Part shown: positions 38,710-49,529 of the stretch, piece after piece | Layout of the letters: every line of letters begins with the position of its first letter | How positions within the stretch are numbered: position 1 is the first letter of the stretch | Source: Talaromyces rugulosus | Taxonomy: Eukaryota; Ascomycota; Eurotiomycetes; Eurotiales; Trichocomaceae | Direction: 5' to 3' | Assembly: GCF_013368755.1 (NCBI RefSeq) | Contig: NC_049563.1 | Coordinates: 2,232,001-2,296,000, forward strand | DNA: 64,000 nucleotides | Position numbers and translations under genes: made by a program | The notes under the pieces: generated by a model | Told to the model about the DNA's origin: nothing | Database searches by the model: none | The model's input: only the letters and a program-made list of their open reading frames with translations

Positions 38710-39231
38710 TCAAAAGGCAAATAAAAAGGGACAATCGAAAAATGAATACATCATGATATTGACTCAATAATACGACAAAGCTAAATACAAGACATAGGAA
38801 ATATCGGCTCATACGCAAGATCAAGATCAACAATAAATATAGCACAACATACATTAAAAATGGGGGGGGGAAATAGAACAAATAAAAAAAGATATGCACC
38901 TGAAAGATCAGAAAAAGTCATCTGCAAGAAATAGAAACCGTGAAACAGACATTCGAAGTAGATCGTCACAAACCCAAATCTTCACTTGAAAAAAGAAGAA
39001 AAAAAAAAAAAAAAAAAAAAAACTCCACTATTATCCATTCTTGTCGAATCATCATACCGTCAAGCGTAAAAGGCGTAACATTCCAAGTTGCTGTTTTATT
39101 GCACATAAACATCGTCGGTCGTAAAACATCGTCAATAATCGGTTAGAAATAGTATATGTCTATTGGAGACATCGTTCGGGGCGGAGAGGTGGTCGTAGTC
39201 AAGACAGCTACGCATGGTAGGAATCGCCCTA
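38710..39231. other. Convergent 3' flanks of MLH1 and Pps1, with homopolymers
   Basis: This 522-bp AT-rich gap lies between convergent genes. It contains a G run at 38862-38870 (9 bp) and an A run at 38999-39022 (24 bp). These are probably untranslated or polyadenylation-region sequences. No gene was seen. Confidence 0.6.
38999..39022. repeat. Poly(A) homopolymer, 24 bp
   Basis: An uninterrupted run of 24 A, preceded by an AAGAAG-rich stretch. It is in the convergent 3' region and is probably length-polymorphic; sequencing length error is possible. Confidence 0.9.
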
Positions 39232-41542
39232 TTATTGCCTTGAATATGGTTTATTCATGAGAGCAATCTCTCGAGCAACGGATGCCCATTCCAACTCGCG
39301 TTTTAATCCAGCTTTTCTCTTTTGTTGCTGCACTTCGTCCCATTTGAGAAGTTCATAACTGTTATATCGATTAGTGAAATTGATTATGAGTAAACAGGGC
39401 AAAAGCACTTACACAAACCGGAGATGCGGCTGGATAATCACATTCAGCCGTCTAGCCCGGACAAAACAGCTGCGAGAAAGTCAGAATCAAGATACAACTA
39501 GCCCACTGACGACAAACTTACTATGCTCGTGAAAAGGAGAGTCCCAGCGATGCCATGACTTCGGCTATACAAATTGTAGCCGACCTTGAAACGCCAACGC
39601 GACAATGAACCAAAGTGGCAGATCCGTCTAATTTGCCCTTTTCTAAACAGGAACATTCTACGTCAGCAAATTGCCCTAGGTTCAAGAGCATGCGCGAATT
39701 AACTTACCAATAAAATTGAGACACCTATCAAACTCTTGAGTCAATGAATCCACCCCGTTATCCTGAACTTGACTGACGAACATCAAATTATCTTCCCCCC
39801 AGTCATCAAAATCGTGTTCGGTCCACGAAACACTTTCTCCAATGCTGAGAACGCGTCCGATGCCAAGGCCCCGTAGGAGTTCCGGGTTATTTGCATGGGC
39901 CAGATTTCCCAAGTACATATACGGAAGTATACGACTTGGTAGGGATCCGTCCATTTTTGCCAGCCACTCCGGCTCTAAGATATGAGACAAGTTCAACGCT
40001 TGGGCAGCTGGGCTTTCTTGCAGCAACCGGTGCTGAATGCCTCGCAAAAATACAACATCGGAAGGATAGGCGAAAAAGTTACGCCCTTTTTCGCAGTGCA
40101 GTTTCAGCCATGCTTCATGCAGCGGAACCCCCTCTGCGAAAATATAATAGGCGATTGCCAACAATGTGCTCTCGGTATAACCGTCTGCACAGTGGATTAA
40201 GATTTTGTGGGTGCGACTCGGTGCTGAATCCATGGGTACATCATCATCAGCATCAGCCTCGAGTTCATCGTCTGGATGAGTGAGGTAATACATCCAACGA
40301 ATAGTGGTGATGAAGTCTTCGACGTCGTTACTGGTGTCGGACTGGGGCACAATACTTCCTGACGAGGGAAATTGAAGCAATTGTGTTTCCACCGGGTTAG
40401 TGATGAGATCTCTGTGTAGTCTTTCAAGATACCGAGGGCCGGGGAGGGAAGCTAGGTCATTTGCTTCTATGAGAACGTCGAATTGATCGAGATCTAGGCT
40501 GCCCTGCCGTTGTGGACTCGCCAATAAATCAGGGCTGGGGCCGAGCCAAACCCCTTTGCTGATCTCGGAGGCCTTGGACATGTTGCACATTTCTATGCGT
40601 TCCCATTGAACTATGGCACAGTTAGATGTTGTCAATATAAAAGAAGGAATGGGGAGCCGTACAAAAATCCATGACATTGTTTGTGAGGTGACCATCAGAG
40701 TCCACAGAAACTAGTTGGGCATGTTTTTTCTCGACATCTTCAAAGCAATCTATGATGTTATTAGTTTTCGGTTGAGGCCTGGTTCGGATGTGATGACACT
40801 TACCTGATAGCACGAATGTATTGAAAAGAGGCGTCTCTTGTGCAGGATCATTCTTCATCCGCCAATTCTGCTGTGCAATTGACAATCTCTCAGCAGCATC
40901 AAGCAGTTGAGAGCGACTGGCCCCTTTCTTGGCATAGATGATAATGTCTGACAGAGCGGACATTTTGGCAGTTTGGATCTGGAAATTGCGCACAGAGAAG
41001 CCATCCGGGGGATCGGCATCAATAAAGTCATAGCCAGAGGGGGCAAGGACTTCGTCGAGCGAGACTGCGCCCCGAAGACGTGACTTTGTTAGGTCATCGT
41101 CTAGACTAATCAAAGTGAGGGCGCGTAGGCATCTGGGAAGGCGGCGCAGTGATCGTCTGCGGTTGACGAAGAAGGCGGATTGCATCACATTGTCCGGGTG
41201 CAGGCCATGTAGCCAGGGGAACACCTGTTTTGCATCCGGCAAAGGCTGGGTCGCCAAATGGTCGAGGGCAGCAACCAGAGTGTCGGAATCAATGGAGTAG
41301 ACCGGCGGAGTTTTTGACAGCTTCCTAAAGCGGTCCGGTGGGTAGAGCAACGAGGTTAAAGATGTAGTGACAGCGCTCGGGATCGAGGTCAGCTGCGGGA
41401 CTGAGCCAGGCGGGCAAGTTGGGATATGTTTATTAGGGACACTGGTAGGAGTGCGAGGGCGGACATTTAGACTGAGCGCCGGGGAAACGGGCGGTGGCGT
41501 AGCGGAGTGTCGAATTGACTGCTGCACCACTACCGTTGCCAT
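39232..41542 (-). CDS. pps1: Dual-specificity protein phosphatase, Pps1 type
   Basis: Homologue of yeast Pps1, a dual-specificity phosphatase linked to cell-cycle control. Exons are 41542-40804, 40749-40663, 40610-39708, 39657-39522, 39469-39413 and 39358-39232, giving 682 residues. The first phosphatase-like module has HCADGYTES at about 414; the invariant Arg of the HCX5R signature is replaced by Glu, so it is probably inactive. The second module, completed only by splicing at 39658-39707, has HCRVGVSRSA at about 597, an intact catalytic site, followed by RARRLNVIIQPHLRFVYEL. The N-terminal 270 residues are proline- and serine-rich and otherwise uncharacterised. The start at MATVVVQQ is favoured; an upstream ATG at 41608 would add 22 residues. 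Confidence 0.92.
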
Positions 41543-42975
41543 GTCGAGTGAAGAGTATGACTGTTTTGCTAGTTGAATGTACTTTATCAAAAGCGGCTCC
41601 CAATGCAAGGGTAGACAGGCAATATGCGTCGTCGAGTGTAACCGCGCAAAACCAATGCGATCACATTATCTGTCAGCGGCGCTGGGAGAAATGGCAATGG
41701 TCGACAGACGATAAAAGTCTGCCTTCCAGGCGGTAGTAATAATAATAACGACAAATGTGTTCTGGTGAGTGCTCGATCAGTATGGGTACGAGGACAGCGA
41801 GAGGAACGGGAACACGGGAGGAATAGCAAAAGCAGGAAGCAACGCCCGTGCGATTGAACTTACAGGGTTAGCAATTGATCAAGATAGGGTGTCTGGCGTG
41901 TGTGGACAAGACAGAGACCAAGCAACGCGATGGTGAGGATGAAGGTGGGAGCGAGGAGGGATCATTAGGATATGGAGATGGGGCGCTTCTCCCGTAGCGC
42001 TGGCGGGGGTGGGTAACCACGACGCACTTGCCCGCACTAGCGCTAGCCGGTGGGGCGCGATAACGATAAACCAGCGTGGAATGGAATGCCTGAAGGGCTG
42101 CATGCGTTGGACAGCGTTTTCTGTATATCTGTTAGTTGCATGCCAATAAACATATATACATGTATATGTACATATATACACACACACACACATATATATA
42201 TGTATATCAATGAATATATAGATCTATCCATGTCTGTAGTGTACAGTAATGAGTAATGAGTGTATACAGTGGGACGTCCGGCCTTGGCGCTGTAGCCGGC
42301 CGCGCTAGTCCTGCTTCCGACCACTCATGTGCGTCATGGCAGCACATACTTTGCTGTGGCAAGGATCATCCCTCACATAAGTTGTAGTATTGTTCCCTGT
42401 TTTGGCTGTCTCCCGCCCATTATTGGAGCGGAAAATATGCCAAAAGCTGTCGATCCGGCTGGTGCATGTTATATATTTTGGCTGCTAGGACGGCCATTGG
42501 CGGCCGGAGTTGCTTTTCGGCCGGTCGAAGGTGAAAGAAGGCTGAAACGTGCGGGGTATTTAGTTATTTTAATACTAGTACTATTATTGATGGGTGGATG
42601 GGAGCACTGTCCGATCAGGGGTGCAAACACTGCAAAGCAAAGCGCCTGGCCCGTTCTCTGGCTCGTCACACAGAGATAGGATTGCGCTTCCCCCGGCAAA
42701 AGACGTCATGCCGCCACGCAAAGGGGCGTTATCCCCGAGATTCCATGTCCACAGACAGACACGCGAAAATTCAAACCATGGCACTGTGTATGATATAGAC
42801 CATCGTGTTTGTTCCTCCGTATTCTTGTCGTTTCCGTCGTCGTGTTTTGAACCCGAGCGGGGTTGGCCCGGCCCTGATTCGCCGGCGTCACCCCACTCTT
42901 CCGTCTTGGCGCCGCAAGATAAGTGGTTGGCCCGAGCGTCTTGATATCATCCTAGGTCCATGTACGCATTCAGCA
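41543..42975. other. Long intergenic region with CA/TA microsatellite
   Basis: This 1.43-kb gap lies between the pps1 start and the ppm2 stop (both minus). It should hold the pps1 promoter and the ppm2 3' region. A TA/CA microsatellite lies at about 42150-42225. Several short frames occur on both strands (for example 42329-42679 and 42594-42944 plus), but none shows domain-like sequence. I see no gene here. Confidence 0.55.
42150..42225. repeat. TA/CA dinucleotide-rich microsatellite
   Basis: Alternating TA, TG and CA dinucleotides include seven tandem CA units (42179-42192), followed by an ATATATATAT stretch. It lies in the upstream region of pps1, about 630 bp from its start codon. Confidence 0.85.
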
Positions 42976-45900
42976 TCATCTTTGCGCCTTCTCCCGCAGC
43001 TCATCCGCCAGCCGTAGGAGGTAGAAATTGGCCATGTCAGGCGGGACCCCATCAAAGCTTCGGCTGACTTTATCTAGCTCGTTACGTCCCCTCTCGTACG
43101 CCTGCAGATCTCGGTTCGCATACACATCGCGACCCAGCGCATACCCGCTACTCAGGTTGCGGAAAAACACGTTGACTGCGATGCTGACTCCTTCCGTGGG
43201 CGAGGCAGCGTGTAACCACAATGGGGGGATGAAAAGAATATCCCCCGGGTTCAACAACGTTTCGTGAAGCGAGGTATTAGGTATAGACAGCACCTTATCA
43301 GCAGAAGCAGCGTCGAATACATCCAGAATTGAACTAGAAGCCCCGGGTGGCAATTTAAGGTGTTGCACATCCGAAGGCGGATATAAAATAAGCTTTTTTT
43401 GCCCTTGGACCTGACAGTACACGTTTGCCATGACCTATTTCAAAACAGATAGTCAGTTAGTAATGCCTATCAGGACGTCAACTCGGTCAGTCTTACATCG
43501 TAATGAAGCCACATAGTGACTGCCCCGGATATGCGCAGAGGAGAGCTGTGTGCATTTTCCTGAACAAATCGCAGTGAGGGCGGAAGTTGGAAATCTGCTT
43601 GAATCTCGGAATAATCATCGGCAAGATTTGCTGCTTTCTTCGTCGGCTGATCTGCTGATATCGATCGAAGATATTGACGGCTTCCCTGGTATATCTCATC
43701 CAGGAACATCTTCAGGCTTTTCGTGACATACGAGAAATTCTTTTTCTGAAAGTTCATGTGGCCTGAGTGCGCCTCGTGAACAATCACTTGGCGATCAGCC
43801 CCTAGGGCCTGTATCAAATATTCCTTAGTCCAGCTGCTCGTACAGCGGCCCAGATCAGCGCCTGTTATGACCACCGGTTGTGCCCGGGCCATGATTTCTT
43901 CAAACTCAGCCGGCGAGTCAACTTTCTGTCTGGGGACAGTAGTGATTTCACCCGGACTCGCGAGTTCTTTAGGCATCTCCTCTGCTGCAGGTTTTGGCTT
44001 TCTCGTGTCTATTTCCTCGAGCTCGTCTAACAAGACCCACTGGACGAAATCCCTAGCCCAGGAGACGTCTTGCAAAAGCCAGATAGAATTGTTCCAAAAG
44101 GTTCCGAATGAAAAACACACTGCCCCGCCACTGACAATCATCCCTGTGGAGGAAAGACCAGCATTGCAAGAAACATGGCCAACGAGGAGCGGTCGAGCAC
44201 CTGGTGTTTCAGTTCGCGCATAGATAGATTGCACCGTCAAAGAACCCCATTCTTCCTGAGCCAGTTCCCCTATATTTAGACACAATATTTCCATCTCGTG
44301 TGGAAGAACCCCATGGACACCGAGGCCGCCAATGATGACCATATTATCAGAGATCATAGTGACTGATGCACCAAAACGCCCAATGTAGTCAAACGCAGCA
44401 GTGACTTTGCCCAGCTCGGCTGTCCGATCAACGAGTTCTACAACTTTGATCCCGTCTTCGCGTACTTTGACAGTCCATTTCCAAAAGTCAGTCAATACTA
44501 TGCCATCTTGGGACATACCCCCGAACAAGAAACCTGTCGATGAGGCGAGCCCCATCATTGCGGCACCAAATCGACTTGGGACGTCAGTCTGACACTCAAC
44601 CTCTGGTTTTTGCCAGCCCAGCTGGTCATCCCAGAGCAACCACTCTCCCAGTGTAAATCCCTCGCTGGATTTGCCGCCATAAACCAGAACATTCTCGGAG
44701 CCATCTTCAACTTGGATGCATACTGCGCAATGGCGAAACCGAGAACTCGGAAGAGGATGCACCGACTTCCAGATATTGTTTTGACGAATCCAACAGTCAC
44801 TCGATCCTACAGCTGGCGATGCACGTCCTCCCACGAGCAAGCAACTCCCATCTTGGAGTGTAGTGATGGTGTGGCACATACGCGCTGGTATCCCATTTGC
44901 AGGTAGATTCTGGACTGGTTTGGTGATCCCCTTTCCTGCCACGTACAAGTCAGTAGAAACCATGCGAGTTTGGTTTCCTAGACCACCGTGAACACCCAAG
45001 GAGTCAATACTGTCTGGAACTACAGCAGCAAATCTTCGATGTCTTTGGACCTGAGGCGTATAAGAGAATAATGCTAGTGGAGCTTTGGAAAAACTGCTGT
45101 ACTGGGCCACCTCGGTGGTTTCTCGGCTCTCCTTGTCAGAAGTGGACGCCGTCAAAAGAAAGTAGTGCGAGGCAAAAAGGGCAAACTCCTCCCATTCATC
45201 GAACGGCTCGACCTTATCTAGATCCATTCTCTGTGAGGCGCTCAGGAAGGAGTTGTCATTCCAAACCTCCCACAAGTTTCGAGCCGAAGCGCTAAGCCAT
45301 CCTTTGGAAGTGAAGCGCTCCTCCTGCATCCGGAGACTTGGATACTTGTGAATCGAATGAAGCGGTGCTTGGAGCTTGTGGAAATGGTTCATCATAGTGT
45401 ATGCAAACGGATGATTTGGTCCATCTGGGAAGAATTGCTCTAATAAGCAAAACTCGGTATCTGAAGACAATATATATTAGCCGCATTCGCCTGAGAACCA
45501 AGTGGAGATACTTATTCTTTACCTTTACCAAGTTTCGGGATCCACGACAGAAGTGCATCAGCCGACTCGATGTCCATGTATGTGAGCGACACTTCGGCTA
45601 TACAAAGTACAGAGGCAGGAGCAGAGCCAATAACCTCATCCAGACTGCTCTCCAGCTTTTTTAAATTCTTCAGATCACATCCGACAGCAACATATTGAGG
45701 GGCCCGCAAGAGCACGGCATTGGATTCTGGATATGCTTTGATCTCTCCCAGTATATTTTGTAAGGACTCGGTTTGCTGGATGACTGTAGTTTTGATGCCC
45801 ATCAACTTTTCATAGTCGATATCCACAAACGTCGCGTTGCTACATATTTGCTTCTCGGAGTCCAGGAACTGAAAAGCCAGCGGGTCACTATAATCATTGT

Positions 45901-46366
45901 CTCAGCCCACCACCCTCGGTCGCTTTGATCCTTTGTGCTGCACTCACTATCCACATCCCAAATTCAAGACAAATTTCGGCCGGTCATCTGTCTTTTGCAA
46001 GAACCGACGGACTGACTGCGTAATCGCATGCATGCGAAGCCAGTACCCGCGGTTTATCAATGGGGCTCGTCTTTGCGGTTTCTTGACGAAGGGACGGAAG
46101 TATTCATAGCGGGGGTAATAGCGAAGCTCGACGCTGCGTTTGGAAACAATGCTGCTGTTGTTTGTCTATGCGAGCAGCCAGAATTAGTAATCTGAAAGTA
46201 ATAGCTAGCCAAGCGAGAACCATACTGTGCAGTAACAGCCAGTTCACTCACTTACTCCCATCACCAAATCGGCCTCCCTCTCCAATTTTGTCGGCACCTT
46301 CGCCTTGGGAGGCACGGCCCGTTTGACCTCCTTGGGCGCCATGGCCTGTTCTGCCTCCTGAGCCAT
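42976..46366 (-). CDS. ppm2: tRNA wybutosine-synthesizing protein 4 (Ppm2/TYW4)
   Basis: Methylates and methoxycarbonylates the wybutosine precursor at position 37 of tRNA-Phe. Exons are 46366-46256, 46165-45948, 45887-45523, 45460-43497 and 43434-42976, giving 1,038 residues. The N-terminal leucine carboxyl methyltransferase fold has the SAM site NLGCGYDPL, formed across the second intron. A Kelch-type beta-propeller spans roughly 400-710 (blades include LLVGGRASP and [12 protein letters not shown]). A C-terminal JmjC/cupin domain (about 745-1000) has an HxD pair in WLHYDV (about 885) and a second His in PPLWLHAAS (about 962). This LCMT-Kelch-JmjC order is the signature of fungal Ppm2. An in-frame ATG at 46342 could also serve as start. 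It is divergent from atg18. Confidence 0.94.
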
Positions 46367-46898
46367 AGCTGAGCGAGTCGTACTTCGGGATTCACGAAGT
46401 GTGCCTGAGGAATTCCAGACTTCCTCGAAAGCAAGACAGTTTTTTTTTCATGGGCAGGCGGCAATGCGCGGCAGAATAGCCATGGAGGGGAAGTTGAACA
46501 GCAGTGTGGCCCAAGCGGTCCCTTGCCCGAGCTGTGGTGGAGTCAGGGCCGGCTTGACCCCAATCAGCCTGGCCGAGCTCCCTCCACATCACCTGGACAG
46601 CATCATCCCTCACCACTGCCCTCGCTGCCTAGTCGCTCTCCAGGCAATCACAAAAGGAAACGATCGGGGCGCCAGTATTCTGTCACGAACCTAGGCCGGT
46701 GCTTTTCGCGCCCGCCGTGACCCATCCTGCCCTTCTCCCCTGTCTATTTATGCGATAACCATCGCTCCCCACGTGCATGGTGAGGCGGGGTGGAATTTGT
46801 TGAGTAGTGTCACCGCCTCGGTCGATTCGATACAGCCTCTTTTGTTCTTGAATCAATCAACATTGTGTTTTAGGCCCCCCCCCCCGGTTTCTTGCAAA
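46367..46898. promoter_or_regulatory. Divergent promoter region, ppm2 / atg18
   Basis: This 532-bp gap lies between divergent start codons. A CACGTG core is present near 46770-46776. Just before atg18 there is a possible leader-intron acceptor (TGTGTTTTAG at 46865-46874 approximately) followed by an 11-bp C run (46875-46885). Functions are inferred. Confidence 0.45.
46875..46885. repeat. Poly(C) run upstream of atg18
   Basis: Eleven C residues end 13 bp before the atg18 start codon, directly after a TTTTAG that could act as a 3' splice site. Confidence 0.85.
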
Positions 46899-48424
46899 AT
46901 GGCCATGAATTACGTCACTTTCAACCAGGACTATAGCTATTTGGCGGTGGGTATGTACATGGATCGTTGTTCTCCCCCGGTTGCGTTAGGCGTACTGACG
47001 GAAATTTGGGCCAGGGACGTCGAAAGGATTCCGTATCTTCACGACCGATCCATTCGCCAAGAGCTATGAAACAAAAGAAGGGAATATAGCCATGTTGGAA
47101 ATGCTGTTCTCGACGTCGCTGGTCGCCCTGATTTTGTCCCCTCGACGACTGCAAATCACAAACACGAAAGTCAGTCTCCTCTATGCTATTCGATGCAGCA
47201 GTTTGTCAAGCCCGTCAATGCTAATACATAATTACAGCGGCAATCCACCATATGCGAGCTGACCTTTCCAACGACCGTGCTGGCTGTTAAGCTGAACCGC
47301 AAACGACTTGTTATCGTCCTCGAACACCAGATTTATCTATATGACATTCAAACCATGAGGCTTTTGTCGACTATTGAAACATCACCAAATCAGAATGGTA
47401 GGTTCAATGTGAATTGCTCAACTTGGAAAATGACCGCTCATCTCCCAAACAGCAATTTGTGGATTGTCGCCCTCGTCTGAGAACTGTTATCTCGCATACC
47501 CATTACCGCAAAAAGCTCCGCCCTCGTCATTTGCTCCTCCTGCGCATGCGCCCCCCAGTAGTACAACCCACATATCGCCAACCACCGGGGATGTATTGAT
47601 ATTCGACACCGTCAAGCTAGAAGCCATCAACGTTATCGAGGCCCATCGATCTCCCCTTTCGTGCATCACACTGAATGGCGATGGTACCTTGTTGGCAACA
47701 GCTTCCGACAAAGGAACTATCATTCGTGTTTTCTCCGTTCCCGATGGGCATAAACTCTACCAATTTCGGCGCGGCTCGATTCCGTCTCGAATATACAGCA
47801 TGTCATTTAATACCATGTCGACCCTACTATGCGTGTCATCAGCAACAGAGACGATCCATGTTTTCCGATTGAACAATCAGGGAGGAGCGCCAGATGGAAG
47901 CCCCCGCAATTCTTCTTATGAGCGATCCCTCAGTCCTAGCTCAGGGACTTATGGAGAAGATCAGGAGCCTGGTACAGAATCATCTGATTTTTCGGCAAGG
48001 AAGCACAACGGGACCCTTATTGGCATGATCCGTCGCACATCGCAAAATGTTGGGACCACGTTTGCCGCCACAGTCGGAGGGTATCTACCAAAGGGAGTCA
48101 GCGAAATGTGGGAGCCTGCAAGGGACTTTGCCTGGATCAAATTGCCCAAATCGAGCCCTGGTTCTAGCGGCGCTGCCAGCACTGGACCGGTGCGAAGTGT
48201 TGTGGCGATGAGTAGCAACACACCCCAGGTCATGGTTGTGACTAGCGAGGGCAACTTCTATGTCTTCAATATTGACCTTTCAAAGGGCGGTGAAGGAACA
48301 CTAACCAAGCAATATTCGTATGTAACGGCTTTCTGTTGTGTAGTATCGGATGAGCTAACACTGCCATTGTCACAGGGTTCTCGACACTAACGACAAACTG
48401 GGATCGTCCGGGCTTGACTATTGA
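46899..48424 (+). CDS. atg18: Autophagy-related protein 18 (WIPI/PROPPIN)
   Basis: PROPPIN beta-propeller that binds phosphatidylinositol 3-phosphate and PI(3,5)P2, and acts with Atg2 in autophagosome growth and vacuole shape. Exons are 46899-46950, 47015-47169, 47238-47397, 47453-48317 and 48376-48424, giving 426 residues, typical for fungal Atg18. The lipid-binding FRRG motif lies at about 226 in [17 protein letters not shown]-like blades include the start [14 protein letters not shown] and [20 protein letters not shown] Ser- and Pro-rich insertion near residues 145-170 and a longer one near 265-310 are probably disordered loops. The last intron hides the final 16 residues. The gene looks complete and functional. 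Confidence 0.97.
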
Positions 48425-49529
48425 GTGTCAAGTTGCTCTTTTCGTTTAATGTTTTCGTTGTCATATTTATCCTTATTAGCGGCGTATGGAACTGTCGGCA
48501 TATTCCCTCGGCGTTTGTGGAGTGATACGGTACATGTTGTTGCTGTCTCTAGCGGCTTTTTGTTCTTGCTGTGAACGACGAGATCTGCTCTAGCTCTCTA
48601 TGTATGATGCTCTGAGGTTCTTCTAGCATCAAGATCCTAGTGTCCATTTGTTGCGTCGAAACATAGCTGGGCTAGTCCTACATGATAACCTTTATCTTCA
48701 GTACTATTATATGAATCTAACCTCAATATACCCGCTCAGACACTGTCTTTACACATCGCGATCCTTTCCACGTTACTAATCAAGTTGCTACCCTTTGGTT
48801 AATATACTAACAGCCACCTTGGTATAGAGTAAGACCACTTGGTGGAGTAATGCACGTCAATGTAGTGGAGCCAGGGCACGTGGGGAGCACGCGCAATAAT
48901 ACGATCCAGTACAGCGCAATACGGACAGAGTTGTAATGAGGTTACAGACTACCATGCACTACTTCGTACGTGCGCTGCGATAGGCGCATCCTAGGAAGTT
49001 AGTAACTTAGTATAGGCCTGAGTGTATGTCTAGCTTGTTCTGAATTTCTAATTAATATACTTTTCCTCCCCACACGAGTCAGGCCGGCGACCCGTACCCC
49101 GTAACTACTAACGACCGGTAAATTACGTACTGGTTCCCCTCTCCCCACGCAAGCTTCCGACATCCACTGCAGCCGATCGCCGCCGTCACTACTGCTTTGT
49201 CTCTCAACGACGACGACATACTTTCACCAGCCACGGACCTTGTCGCCATTCGCCACGGCTCTCGAGTATCTCCTCTCTTCACCTCAAGCCTCGTTCTCTC
49301 AACCATCTCCTTTCGGCAGGCGATCCCACCGTTCAATGCCCATCGCATACGGCGGTCGAGGTCTCTGACTTGACTTCCGGACCTTCTCCGGAACCGTGGT
49401 TGTCTTGCTGCGGCTCTGGCCCCGACCCAACACACACACAAACGCTCTTTTCGCGTTTTGCACCTCTGTTATCGTTGCCCATGGGCTTCGTCTTGTTTCG
49501 TTTTGAATAGTGTACAGTGCTTCGTCTGA
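48425..49529. other. Intergenic region, atg18 / WDR48-like gene
   Basis: This 1.1-kb gap follows the atg18 stop and precedes the first short exon of the WD40 gene, both on the plus strand. The part 49090-49500 is pyrimidine-rich, like a long fungal leader or promoter. Minus-strand frames there (49079-49441, 49299-49553) are low-complexity and have no domain. No gene was seen. Confidence 0.55.

Noticed and set aside
42329..42944. Plus-strand frames in the ppm2/pps1 spacer
   Set aside because: Two overlapping frames of 116 codons each have no domain, no convincing splice context and no neighbour support.
48800..48860. Apparent palindrome around CCACCTTGGT and ACCACTTGGTGG
   Set aside because: The arms match only partly and no other feature supports a terminator or binding site, so it was not listed.
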